Assembly (NCBI GenBank): GCA_902475785.1 | Contig: CABSAN010000001.1 | Location: forward strand, 68,138-132,137 | Source: an uncultured Collinsella sp. | GTDB lineage: Bacteria; Actinomycetota; Coriobacteriia; Coriobacteriales; Coriobacteriaceae | DNA: 64,000 bases | Reading direction: 5' to 3' | Shown here: in pieces, positions 34,345 to 44,662 of the stretch | How positions within the stretch are numbered: position 1 is the first letter of the stretch | Layout of the letters: the number at the start of each line of letters is the position of its first letter | Translations under genes and position numbers: made by a program | Notes under the pieces: model-generated | Seen by the model: only the letters and a program-made list of their open reading frames with translations | Told to the model about the DNA's origin: nothing | Database searches by the model: none

Positions 34345-35259
34345 GTGTCCGAACGTCCCAAGGCATCCGCTCCCAAGGCGCCTTCTTCCGCGAAGCCCGC
34401 GCGTAAGGCTCCCGCTGCAGGGTCGCCTGCAGCGAAGGGCAGCTCCGGTTCGTGGCTGGCGGGCTTTATCACCCGTGCCGCCGCCGGTATCGTCTATGCC
34501 GTCGTCTTTATCCTGTGCCTGGTTTTGGGTATTGTGCCCACGGCCATCTTCGTGTCCGTCATGAGCGGTCTGTGCTGCTATGAGTTCTTCCGCATGACGA
34601 GGCTCGACGGCAAGGTTGCCAACGAGCGCCTTGGTATCGCTGCCGCCGTGCTCTTTCCGCTCTCGGCTCTGGGCGATTCACTGCTGTTGAACGCCCTGCT
34701 GTTCGCTTTGATGCTCGCGGTTGGTATCTGGTACGTCTGGTCTCCGCGCACCCGCATCTCTGACGTTGCCGTTACGCTCATGGGACCTATCTACACTGGT
34801 TTTATGCTGTCGGCTATCGTGCTGCTGCGCGATGCCGTGCCCGGTTTTGCTGGCGCACTGCTTTCGGTGGGCGTTTGTGCGTCCCTTTGGGTTTCCGACT
34901 CGTTTGCCTATATCGTGGGCAGCCGCATTGGCAAGCATAAGATGGTTCCCAAGATCTCCCCCAAAAAGAGCTGGGAAGGCTTTGTCGGCGGCATTTTGGG
35001 CTCTGTCTTGATCTGGCTCATCCTGTGGGCAACGCACTTCTATAAGCTGAGCCTGCCCTATGCACTGCTGTGCGGCGTGGTCGTCTCCATCCTGGGCGTT
35101 ATCGGCGACCTCATCGAGTCGCGTATCAAGCGCGGTGTGGGCGTTAAAGATTCCGGCAATCTCATACCGGGCCACGGCGGCATGCTCGACCGCAGCGATT
35201 CGCTCATCTTTGGCTGCATTACCGCGCAGCTGCTGCTGATGATCGGAGGCGTGCTGTAA
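34345..35259 (+). CDS. cdsA: Phosphatidate cytidylyltransferase
   Basis: 304-aa multi-pass membrane enzyme forming CDP-diacylglycerol. A Lys/Ala/Ser/Pro-rich cytosolic tail of ~38 residues precedes the membrane helices. The CDS signature is at the C-terminus: KRGVGVKDSGNLIPGHGGMLDRSDSL, with VPKISPKKSWEGFVGGI before it. GTG start 2 bp after uppS; its TAA overlaps the dxr start (TAATG). Confidence 0.95.
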   Translation: MSERPKASAPKAPSSAKPARKAPAAGSPAAKGSSGSWLAGFITRAAAGIVYAVVFILCLVLGIVPTAIFVSVMSGLCCYEFFRMTRLDGKVANERLGIAAAVLFPLSALGDSLLLNALLFALMLAVGIWYVWSPRTRISDVAVTLMGPIYTGFMLSAIVLLRDAVPGFAGALLSVGVCASLWVSDSFAYIVGSRIGKHKMVPKISPKKSWEGFVGGILGSVLIWLILWATHFYKLSLPYALLCGVVVSILGVIGDLIESRIKRGVGVKDSGNLIPGHGGMLDRSDSLIFGCITAQLLLMIGGVL

Positions 35260-36446
35260 TGGCTTATCAGACCACCTACGGTCCCGATGGGCGTCTTCGT
35301 GTTGCCATTCTGGGCTGTACGGGTTCTATCGGCACTCAGGCGCTCGACGTGTGCCGTCAGCATGCCGATCGCCTGCAGGTGACGGCGCTGTCCGTAAACT
35401 CCAGCAGCCCCGAGCTCGTTGCCGCTGCCCGTGAGTTCTCGGTTCCGGCGGTTGCCGTGGCGGACGCCTCCCATGGCGCCGACGCTGTACTGCAGGAACT
35501 GCCCGAGGGCACGGAGCTCGGCGTTGGCGCGCAGGCCGTGTGCGAGCTCGCATGCCGCGATGATGTCGACTGCGTGCTCGTTGCCATCGTGGGCGCTGCC
35601 GGTCTCGAGGCGAGCCATGCTGCTCTGACCTCGAACAAGCGTCTTGCCCTGGCCAACAAGGAGTCGCTCGTCGTCGGTGGCGATCTGCTTATGCCGTTGG
35701 CGCAGCCGGGCCAGCTTATCCCTGTCGACTCCGAGCATTCTGCCATCTACCAGTGCTATCTTGGCGAGAATCCGCGCGAGGCTCACTGCATTTGGCTTAC
35801 CTGCTCGGGCGGCCCGTTCTTTGGCCGCACGCGTGACGAGCTCGATCGCGTGACGCGCGCCGATGCCCTGGCGCATCCTACGTGGGCTATGGGTGCAAAG
35901 ATCACGATTGACTCCGCCACCCTCATGAACAAAGGTCTGGAGCGTATCGAGGCCATGCATCTGTTTGGCTGCGATCTCGATTTTATTAACGTGGTCGTGC
36001 AGCGCCAGTCTAAGATTCACTCCATGGTCGAGTTTGCCGACGGCTCTGTGATGGCGCATCTCGGTGCCTCCGACATGCGCATTCCCATCCAGTTTGCCTT
36101 CTCGTATCCCGAGCGTTGGGATACGCCGGCTCCGCGTATCGATTTCCGCGAGTTGGGACAGCTTACCTTTGACGCGGCCGATATGGATACCTTCCGCTGC
36201 CTAGCGCTGGCCGAACGTGCCGGCAAGACGGGCGGCACCATGCCGTGCGTGCTCAATGCCGCCAACGAGGTCGCCGTCGATGCCTTCCTGCATGATGGCT
36301 GCAGCTTTACCGATATCGACCGCATTGTTGAATCCTGCATGGATGCTCACGATGCGCAGACGGTCGATTCGTTTGAACAGCTTCGCGACATCGATGGCTG
36401 GGCGCGTGCAAAGGCTACGCAGGTGCTCGCCGCAACCCGTTCTTAA
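35259..36446 (+). CDS. dxr: 1-deoxy-D-xylulose 5-phosphate reductoisomerase
   Basis: 395-aa second enzyme of the MEP pathway. NADPH-binding VAILGCTGSIGTQALDVCR, ALTSNKRLALANKESLVVGG, PVDSEHSAIYQCYLGE, ITIDSATLMNKGLERIEAMHLF and MPCVLNAANEVAVDAFL are present. ATG start overlapping cdsA by one base, implying coupled translation. Confidence 0.98.
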   Translation: MAYQTTYGPDGRLRVAILGCTGSIGTQALDVCRQHADRLQVTALSVNSSSPELVAAAREFSVPAVAVADASHGADAVLQELPEGTELGVGAQAVCELACRDDVDCVLVAIVGAAGLEASHAALTSNKRLALANKESLVVGGDLLMPLAQPGQLIPVDSEHSAIYQCYLGENPREAHCIWLTCSGGPFFGRTRDELDRVTRADALAHPTWAMGAKITIDSATLMNKGLERIEAMHLFGCDLDFINVVVQRQSKIHSMVEFADGSVMAHLGASDMRIPIQFAFSYPERWDTPAPRIDFRELGQLTFDAADMDTFRCLALAERAGKTGGTMPCVLNAANEVAVDAFLHDGCSFTDIDRIVESCMDAHDAQTVDSFEQLRDIDGWARAKATQVLAATRS

Positions 36447-36471
36447 CCCATAAGGATTGCTTTTTCGTTTT

Positions 36472-37833
36472 ATGGATACTGTTCTGAGCGTTCTCTCATC
36501 GGTCTTTTGGGGCCTGCTGATGCTTTCCGTCCTCGTGTTTTTGCACGAGGGCGGCCACTTTTTGGCGGCGCGTGCCTGTGGCGTCCGGGTGACTGAGTTC
36601 TTTTTGGGCCTGCCGTGTCGCTTTGATATTCACCACACGTCTCGTCGTATTGGCACCAAGTTTGGCGTGACCCCGCTTTTGCTGGGTGGGTATGCTGCCA
36701 TCTGTGGCATGGATCCGACCGATGTCTCGTGTGCCGATCGCGTGCTCGCGGCCATCTATCGCCACGGCCGTGTGACGGTGGCCGATCTTGCCGTCGAGCT
36801 CGAGCTGTCCGAGGAGGATGTACTTGAGGCCTGTGCTTTGTTGATGGGCTGGGGCTCCATCGCTCCCTGGTATGAAGAAGGGGAGCAGCCCTCGCCGAGC
36901 TACTATCCCACCAAGTATCAGACGCTGCCGCGAGACGCGGCGGGCTACACCACTTTTGATGGCCGTCGGTTCGATCGCGAGCACGCGACTGCCGAGGGCG
37001 ATGTATGGGAACTGCCGTGCGGCGAGTCCGAATTCCTTGCACGCGAGCGCTCTCACACCTATTTGGGCCAGGGCTTTGTCAAGCGTGCCTTTATGCTGCT
37101 TGCGGGCATTATCGTCAATATCCTGACGGGCTTTTTGCTCCTTATGAGTATCTATTCCATTGCGGGTGTCACCGTGCCGATGGATACCAACGTGATCGGT
37201 CAGGTTGACGAGGGGTCTATTGCCGCCAAGGCGGGTATCGAGGGCGGCGACGCGATCCTTTCGGTTGACGGAGTATCGTGCTCTACCTGGATGGACGTTT
37301 ACGATGCCATCGGCAAGGCTGCCGGTAAGGACGATATCGCTATCGAGTACGAGCGTGACGGCAAACAGCATTCGACCACGGTTGCGCTCAAAGAGGACGA
37401 GCGCCTAGGTGTGTATGCCTCTACGCAGGTGGTCCGTTTAGACCCCATCACGTCGGCTCGCCTGTCGTTCTCCTATGTTGTACAGACGGCGGAGGGCGTG
37501 ATGCGCCTGCTCCAGCCGCAGCATACGATGGAGATTCTCGATCAGTCTTCATCGATTGTGGGTATTAGCGTTATGTCCTCACAGGCTGCTGCTGCCGGTC
37601 CTGCCACGTTCCTCTCGTTTGCCGCACTCATTTCGTTCTCGCTTGGCTTTATGAACCTGCTGCCCATCCCACCGCTCGATGGCGGTAAGCTGGTCATCGA
37701 GATCATTCAAAAGATTGCGGGCCGCGAGCTTCCGCTTAAGGTCCAGACGATTGTGAGCTATGTGGGCATAGCGCTCTTTGCGCTGCTGTTTGTCTATATG
37801 CTTCGTTCCGACGTCCTTCGATTTATTCTGTAG
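36472..37833 (+). CDS. rseP: RseP-type site-2 metalloprotease with winged-helix-like insertion
   Basis: 453-aa intramembrane M50 protease. Zinc site HEGGH at residues 25-29 in the first helix; the third ligand segment is NLLPIPPLDGGKLV near residue 400. One PDZ domain (GQVDEGSIAAKAGIEGGDAILSVDGV). Unusually, between the GGYAAICGMD loop and the second helix (about residues 84-198) lies an insertion whose first part (VLAAIYRHGRVTVADLAVELELSEEDVLEAC in pieces) reads as a winged helix-turn-helix. Start ATG 36472 or TTG 36457; neither is ideally spaced from TAAGGA. Located between dxr and ispG, as in many bacteria. Confidence 0.88.
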   Translation: MDTVLSVLSSVFWGLLMLSVLVFLHEGGHFLAARACGVRVTEFFLGLPCRFDIHHTSRRIGTKFGVTPLLLGGYAAICGMDPTDVSCADRVLAAIYRHGRVTVADLAVELELSEEDVLEACALLMGWGSIAPWYEEGEQPSPSYYPTKYQTLPRDAAGYTTFDGRRFDREHATAEGDVWELPCGESEFLARERSHTYLGQGFVKRAFMLLAGIIVNILTGFLLLMSIYSIAGVTVPMDTNVIGQVDEGSIAAKAGIEGGDAILSVDGVSCSTWMDVYDAIGKAAGKDDIAIEYERDGKQHSTTVALKEDERLGVYASTQVVRLDPITSARLSFSYVVQTAEGVMRLLQPQHTMEILDQSSSIVGISVMSSQAAAAGPATFLSFAALISFSLGFMNLLPIPPLDGGKLVIEIIQKIAGRELPLKVQTIVSYVGIALFALLFVYMLRSDVLRFIL

Positions 37834-37846
37834 GGGAGTGTTTGGA

Positions 37847-38929
37847 TTGTCTTTATCCCATCCTTTGCCTCGCGAGCTGACGCGCCCCGTGTATGTGGGC
37901 GGCGTGCAGATCGGTGGCGGCGCGCCGGTGGTGGTCCAATCCATGACCTGCACCGATACCGCTGATGCCCAGGCAACGCTTGCGCAAGTGCGCGCGTTGG
38001 CGCAGGCTGGCTGCGATATCGTGCGCGTGAGCGTGCCTACCGAGGCCGCGCTTGAGGGTTTCCGCACCATCTGCGCCGAGTCTCCGGTGCCGATTGTCGC
38101 CGATATCCACTTTAACCATAAGCTCGCCATTGGTGCCGTTGAGGCCGGTGCTGCCAAGCTGCGCATCAATCCCGGCAATATCGGCGATTGGGCCAAGGTT
38201 GACGCGGTGATCGATGCTGCGGGTGCCGCGGGCTGCGCAATTCGTATCGGCGTCAATGCCGGTTCGCTTGAGCAGGATATCGCCGAGCGCGACGACCTCA
38301 CGCAGCCCGAAAAGCTCGTGATGTCGAGCGAGCGTTTCGTCAAGCATTTTGAAGACCGCGGCTTTACGAACATTGTGCTTTCGGCCAAGGCCCATAGCGT
38401 GCAAACGACGCTCGATACTTATCGAGCCCTGTCGCGTGAGATTCCCCACGTTCCGCTTCACCTGGGCGTAACCGAGGCGGGTACCAAGCTGCAGGGCACT
38501 ATCAAGAGCTCGGTGGGCCTTGGTATCCTGCTGTCTGAGGGTATCGGTGACACCATGCGCGTCTCGCTCACGGCCGATCCGGTCGAGGAGCCGCCGGTCA
38601 CCTGGGGCATTTTGCAGTCGCTGGGCCTGCGTCGCCGCGGTCCCGAGATTGTCTCGTGCCCCACGTGCGCCCGCTGTCAGGTTAACCTGATTGCAATCGC
38701 CGAGGAAGTAACCGAGCGGCTTAAGAACTATTCCGCGCCGCTTTCGATTGCCGTCATGGGATGTGCCGTTAATGGCCCCGGTGAGGCTTCTGATGCCGAC
38801 CTGGGCGTTGCTTGCGGACGTGGTCAGGCTCTGCTCTTTTCGCATGGCCAGATCATTGGTAAAGTAGCTGAGGACCAAATTGTCGACGCGCTTATGGCCG
38901 AGGTCGACAAGCTTATTGAGGAGAAATAA
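37847..38929 (+). CDS. ispG: 4-hydroxy-3-methylbut-2-enyl diphosphate synthase
   Basis: 360-aa [4Fe-4S] enzyme of the MEP pathway. PVVVQSMTCTDTADAQATLAQV, VADIHFNHKLAIGAVEAGAAKLRINPGN, cluster cysteines in SCPTCARCQ and the VMGCAVNGPGEASDADLGVA motif. TTG start with GGGGAG 8 bp upstream, 13 bp after rseP. Confidence 0.97.
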   Translation: MSLSHPLPRELTRPVYVGGVQIGGGAPVVVQSMTCTDTADAQATLAQVRALAQAGCDIVRVSVPTEAALEGFRTICAESPVPIVADIHFNHKLAIGAVEAGAAKLRINPGNIGDWAKVDAVIDAAGAAGCAIRIGVNAGSLEQDIAERDDLTQPEKLVMSSERFVKHFEDRGFTNIVLSAKAHSVQTTLDTYRALSREIPHVPLHLGVTEAGTKLQGTIKSSVGLGILLSEGIGDTMRVSLTADPVEEPPVTWGILQSLGLRRRGPEIVSCPTCARCQVNLIAIAEEVTERLKNYSAPLSIAVMGCAVNGPGEASDADLGVACGRGQALLFSHGQIIGKVAEDQIVDALMAEVDKLIEEK

Positions 38930-40651
<1,722 letters not shown>

Positions 40652-40681
40652 TCTGCGATTTCGCTTGTAGTTCGATATACG

Positions 40682-40731
40682 GGACGGCCCCGCATTTCTC
40701 CAGATAGGGGAGATGCGGGGCCGTCCTTTTA
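40682..40731 (+). terminator. Strong rho-independent terminator after proS
   Basis: A 20-bp stem, 40682-40701 pairing with 40707-40726 (GGACGGCCCCGC ... GCGGGGCCGTCC), AGATA loop, then TTTTATC. Confidence 0.95.
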
Positions 40732-40755
40732 TCTTCTCGACGTACTCAATCGCTA

Positions 40756-40797
40756 AAAGGAAACCCCACAGCCCATGCGAGCTGCGGGGTTTCCTTT
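40756..40797 (-). terminator. Terminator for the minus-strand phosphotransferase gene
   Basis: AAAGGAAACCCC and GGGGTTTCCTTT arms with a further CAGC/GCTG after one mismatch. On the minus strand it is followed by TTTTAGCG; flanking A/T runs on both sides make it potentially bidirectional. Confidence 0.75.
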
Positions 40798-40829
40798 GTG
40801 CCTCCGATGCGAAATAAATCGCTCAGATA

Positions 40830-41594
40830 TTACTGATAATCGACGACGTCGATCCAGTTCTTAAGGAACTCATCGTTCACGTTGCGCTTACGAGCGAGCT
40901 CGGAAGCGGCGACGATGCTCGTCCACTGACGCACGACCTGCATGGGCATGTCGGCGCGGTCGCAGTAGAGCTCCAGGTAGGCCTCGGCCTGGTCCTTGCT
41001 GTTGAGAGCAAAGAGCAGGTAGGTGGTGGCAACGTCGGCAGCAGGGGAGCCCTGGGTTGCGTGTGCCCAGTCGCACACATAGAGCTGGCCGTCGTCGCCG
41101 ACGATGACGTTGGAGGGGTTGAAGTCGCCGTGGCAGACCTTGAACTCCTTGGTCATGCCGTCCAGACGCTCCTGAAGGTTGTAGCGCGTGGTGGCATTGA
41201 GCTGATCAAGGCTGTCGATCATGCGGGCGAACTTGTCGCGCTGACGGTTGAGCAGCGGGGAGGTGTAGCCGTGGATCTCGATCTGGAGGTCAACGAACAT
41301 CTCGAGGTACTCACCAAAGCGCTGGGGCTCGGCAGTCATCTTCTCGGCAAGGGTGGTGCCCGGAACCTTCTCGGTCACGAGCGCCCAGCCGTTGGCGTTC
41401 TCGAGCTGAGAAACCTCGAGAGCCTTGGGGCTGCGGATGCCGCACTCATTGATGCGGGCAAGATTCAAAGCCTCGTTGAACACGTCGGAGACGGGCTTGG
41501 TCTCGTTAAAGACCTTGACGATCTTGTCGCCCAGGTCGTAAACGACCTTGTTGCCACGGCGGACGAGCTCGGTCTTGGAATCGGGTAGCAGCAT
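40830..41594 (-). CDS. APH/choline-kinase-like phosphotransferase
   Basis: 254-aa kinase-like protein of the aminoglycoside phosphotransferase fold (TIGR02172-like). The nucleotide lysine may be in KIVKVFNE, and the catalytic loop is VCHGDFNPSNVIV with the metal aspartate in VCDWAHATQGSPAADVA. Substrate unknown; nothing indicates antibiotic resistance. ATG start with AAGGATG upstream on the minus strand. It lies downstream of adhE (88 bp) and could be read from the same promoter or its own. Confidence 0.7.
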   Translation of the reverse strand: MLLPDSKTELVRRGNKVVYDLGDKIVKVFNETKPVSDVFNEALNLARINECGIRSPKALEVSQLENANGWALVTEKVPGTTLAEKMTAEPQRFGEYLEMFVDLQIEIHGYTSPLLNRQRDKFARMIDSLDQLNATTRYNLQERLDGMTKEFKVCHGDFNPSNVIVGDDGQLYVCDWAHATQGSPAADVATTYLLFALNSKDQAEAYLELYCDRADMPMQVVRQWTSIVAASELARKRNVNDEFLKNWIDVVDYQ

Positions 41595-41682
41595 GGTTGC
41601 ATCCTTTCAACGATGCGATAGAAGCGACGGCGGGGGTGTGTGAAACACCCGTGCACCCCCGCCGTTAAAAACCGTGCTAAAA

Positions 41683-44331
41683 CTAGCAGACGGCGTAGTC
41701 CTGAGGCTCGCGGCCGTAGTAGGCGTCCAGGTAGAGCTCCTTGATCTCGCTCATGAGCGGGTAGCGCGGGTTAGCGCCGGTGCACTGGTCGTTGAATGCC
41801 TGCTCGGTCATCTCGTCGAGGGTGTCGAGGAAGTACTGCTCGTCAACACCGTAGTCGGCGATGGTCTTCTTGACGCCGATGAAGTCCTTGAGCTCCTCGA
41901 GCTTCGTGATGAAGTTCTCGAAGACCTCCTTGTCGTCCTTGCCCTCGATGCCGCAGTACTTGGCCATCTCGGCGTAGTTGTGCAGCGCGTTGGGGTAAGG
42001 ATACTGGGAGAAGGTGCCCATCTTGACGGGGGCCTCGGCGGCGTTGTAGCGCATGACGCGAGTCAGGATGACGGCGTTGGCGAGGCCGTGGGGCAGGTGA
42101 TGGAAGGCGCCGAGCTTGTGGGCCATGGAGTGGTTGAGGCCCAGGAAGGCGTTGGCGAAGGCCATACCGGCCATGCAGGAGGCGTTGTGCATCTCCTCGC
42201 GGGCATGCGGATCTTTGGCGCCGTTCGTGAAGCTGGAGGGCAGGTTCTCAAAGACGAGCTTAGCAGCGCGCTCGGAGAGGCCCTTGGTGTAGTCGGAAGC
42301 CATGATGGAGACGTAGGACTCGATGGCGTGGGTCATGACGTCGATGCCGGAGGCAGCGGTCAGGCCGCGCGGGGCGGTCATGCAGTTGTCGGCGTCGACG
42401 ATAGCCATGTTGGGGAGCAGCGCGTAGTCGGCGAGCGGCCACTTGATGCCGGTCTCCTTGTCGGTGATGATGGCGAACGGCGTGCACTCGGAGCCGGTAC
42501 CCGAAGAGGTCGGGACGGCGACGAAGTAGGCCTTCTTGCCCATCTCGGGGAAGGTGAAGATACGCTTGCGGATGTCCATGAAGTCCATGGCCATGTCCTC
42601 AAACTTGCACTCAGGGTGCTCGTACATCATCCACATGATCTTGCCGGCGTCCATAGCGGAGCCACCGCCGACGGCGATGATGACGTCCGGCTCAAAGAGA
42701 GCCATCTGCTTGGCGCCGCGACGTGCGCACTGCAGCGACGGATCGGGCTCGACGTCGTAGAAGCAGTCGTGGGCGATGCCCATCTCGTCGAGCTTGGCCT
42801 CGATGGCGCGGGTGTTGCCATTCTTGAAGAGGAACTGGTCGGTGACGATGAAGGCACGCTTCTTGCCCATGACGTTGCCCAGCTCGTCGAGGGCGACGGG
42901 CGTGGAACCCTTCTTGAAGTAGACCTTCTCGGGAGCGCGGAACCACAGCATGTTCTCACGGCGCTCGGCCACAGTCTTAACGTTGATCAAGTGCTTCACC
43001 CCAACGTTCTCGGAGACGGAGTTGCCGCCCCAGGAGCCGCAGCCCAGGGTCAGAGACGGCTTCATGCCAAAGTTGTACAGGTCACCGATGCCGCCGTGCG
43101 AGGACGGGGTGTTGATGACGATACGGCAGGCCTTCATGACGTGCTCGAACAGGCTGATCTTCTCGGCCTGAGCGGGGTGCACGTACAGAGAGGCGGTGTG
43201 GCCCGGGCCACCGGCGAGCACCAGGTGCTCGGCCTTGTCGACGGCCTCCTGGAAGTCCTTGGCGTGGTACATGGCCAGGACCGGGGAGAGCTTCTCGTGG
43301 GAGAACTCCTCCTTGGCGGGGTCGGTGGAGGTGACCTCGGCGATCAGGATCTTGGTCTTGGCGGGAACCTCGATGCCGGCGAGCTCGGCGATCTTGGCAG
43401 CGGCCATGCCGGGGATGCGGTGATCGAGAGCGCCGTTCTTGAACATGGCGGCACGCAGGGCCTCCATCTCGGCACCCTGCTTGACGAAGTAGCAGCCGCG
43501 CTTCTGGAACTCGGCCTTAACCTGGTCATAGATGGTGTCGATGACGGTCACGGACTGCTCGGAAGCGCAGATCATGCCGTTGTCGAAGGTCTTGGAGTGA
43601 ATGATGGAGTTGACGGCGAGCAGCACGTCGGCGGTGTCGTCGATGACGACCGGGGTGTTACCGGCGCCAACGCCCAGGGCGGGCTTGCCCGAGGAGTAAG
43701 CGGCCTTGACCATGCCCGGGCCACCGGTGGCGAGGATGATGTCGACGTCGCGCATGACCATGTTGGTCAGCTCGATGGAGGGGACATCGACCCAGCCGAT
43801 GATGCCCTCGGGGGCGCCGGCCTTGACGGCGGCGTCAAGCACGAGCTTGGCGGCGGCGATGGTGCACTTGGCGGCAGCCGGGTGCGGGGAGATGATGATG
43901 GCGTTGCGGGTCTTCAGGCAGATCAGCGTCTTGAAGATCGCGGTGGAGGTGGGGTTGGTCGTCGGGATGACGGCGCCCACGATGCCGATGGGCTCGGCGA
44001 TCTTGGTGATGCCGTAAGCCTCGTCGCGCTCCAGGACACCACAGGTCTTGGTGTTCTTGTAAGCGTTGTAGATGTACTCTGCGGCGTAGTGGTTCTTGAT
44101 GACCTTGTCCTCAAGAACGCCGCGGCCGGTCTCCTCGATGGCCATCTTCGCCAACGGGATACGAGCCTTGTTGGCGGCCATGGCGGCCTCATAGAAGATC
44201 TTGTCGACCTGCTCCTGCGTGTACGTAGCAAAAAGCGCCTGGGCCTCTCGCATCTGAGCGAGCTTGGCCTCAAGCGCCTCTACGTTGTCCACAATTGCGG
44301 GAGTAGTGTTTTCCGGTGACTTTTTCACCAT
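41683..44331 (-). CDS. adhE: Bifunctional acetaldehyde-CoA/alcohol dehydrogenase AdhE
   Basis: 882-aa fermentative enzyme converting acetyl-CoA to ethanol while regenerating NAD+. The N-terminal aldehyde dehydrogenase half has PTTNPTSTAIFK, ATGGPGMVKAAYSSGKPALGVGAGNTP and the catalytic Cys in NGMICASEQSV. The C-terminal iron-dependent alcohol dehydrogenase half has GGGSAMDAGKIMW, VPTSSGTGSECTPFA and GLNHSMAHKLGAFHHLPHGLANA with iron-binding histidines. ATG start with AAGGAG. Upstream is an inverted-repeat operator candidate. An 881-codon open frame on the opposite strand is a codon-bias artefact. Confidence 0.98.
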   Translation of the reverse strand: MVKKSPENTTPAIVDNVEALEAKLAQMREAQALFATYTQEQVDKIFYEAAMAANKARIPLAKMAIEETGRGVLEDKVIKNHYAAEYIYNAYKNTKTCGVLERDEAYGITKIAEPIGIVGAVIPTTNPTSTAIFKTLICLKTRNAIIISPHPAAAKCTIAAAKLVLDAAVKAGAPEGIIGWVDVPSIELTNMVMRDVDIILATGGPGMVKAAYSSGKPALGVGAGNTPVVIDDTADVLLAVNSIIHSKTFDNGMICASEQSVTVIDTIYDQVKAEFQKRGCYFVKQGAEMEALRAAMFKNGALDHRIPGMAAAKIAELAGIEVPAKTKILIAEVTSTDPAKEEFSHEKLSPVLAMYHAKDFQEAVDKAEHLVLAGGPGHTASLYVHPAQAEKISLFEHVMKACRIVINTPSSHGGIGDLYNFGMKPSLTLGCGSWGGNSVSENVGVKHLINVKTVAERRENMLWFRAPEKVYFKKGSTPVALDELGNVMGKKRAFIVTDQFLFKNGNTRAIEAKLDEMGIAHDCFYDVEPDPSLQCARRGAKQMALFEPDVIIAVGGGSAMDAGKIMWMMYEHPECKFEDMAMDFMDIRKRIFTFPEMGKKAYFVAVPTSSGTGSECTPFAIITDKETGIKWPLADYALLPNMAIVDADNCMTAPRGLTAASGIDVMTHAIESYVSIMASDYTKGLSERAAKLVFENLPSSFTNGAKDPHAREEMHNASCMAGMAFANAFLGLNHSMAHKLGAFHHLPHGLANAVILTRVMRYNAAEAPVKMGTFSQYPYPNALHNYAEMAKYCGIEGKDDKEVFENFITKLEELKDFIGVKKTIADYGVDEQYFLDTLDEMTEQAFNDQCTGANPRYPLMSEIKELYLDAYYGREPQDYAVC

Positions 44332-44423
44332 TTGTGTCTCCTTGCGATCGGAGATTTACCCTACGCCTTGCATGATAGCAAGAAATTATTCGGCGAACGG
44401 TAAGATTCCTCTAAAAGGCACAC

Positions 44424-44453
44424 TAAAACGCTTCAATAAAATGAATCGTTTTA
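44424..44453 (-). promoter_or_regulatory. Candidate operator upstream of adhE
   Basis: Inverted repeat with 11-bp arms: AAAACGATTCA, six bases, TGAAGCGTTTT (minus strand), one mismatch, extended one more pair at the ends. Each half contains AAnCGnTT, the core of LacI/CcpA-type sites. A possible -35 TTGAAG lies in the right arm, with TAGAGG 17 bp later, so binding would block RNA polymerase. No TTGTGA/TCACAA Rex palindrome was seen. About 95 bp before the adhE start. Confidence 0.55.
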
Positions 44454-44482
44454 ACTAAAACTATCTGCCTGCTGCATCGCCC

Positions 44483-44511
44483 CACTCATTGGGGACAGGC
44501 TTACATGAGTG
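44483..44511 (+). repeat. REP-like palindrome A of RAYT-2 family
   Basis: 29-bp element with ends CACTCAT / ATGAGTG and asymmetric core TGGGGACAGGCTTAC. It lies 152 bp upstream of the second RAYT gene. A left-half copy follows at 44516-44533. Confidence 0.75.
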
Positions 44512-44515
44512 CTTT

Positions 44516-44533
44516 CACTCATTTGGGACAGAC
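44516..44533 (+). repeat. Partial REP-like element of RAYT-2 family
   Basis: CACTCATTTGGGACAGAC matches the left 18 bp of element A with a one-base deletion or substitution, in the same orientation, 4 bp further on. The right arm is absent. Confidence 0.6.
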
Positions 44534-44662
44534 ATCGTTTTGCCATTTTGCCGTTCTGGACCTGTTTTTGCCGCTCATTGGATATAAATAGGTCACAGGC
44601 TCAGCATTTCGCGTTCCTTCTCTCCTTTTAGGTGTTGCCTGTTCAGTTTGAAAGGAGAGATT

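Noticed and set aside
36457..36471. TTG 36457 as start of the RseP-type gene
   Set aside because: It directly abuts the TAAGGA ribosome binding site with no spacing; ATG 36472 is preferred although its spacing is slightly long.
41674..44319. An 881-codon open frame antisense to adhE
   Set aside because: It runs in mirror frame to a textbook AdhE; its composition (long runs of Gly, Val, Leu, Asp, His) is what reversed GC-rich codons give, it has no recognisable domain, and similar antisense frames occur opposite ppdK, glyQS and obgE.
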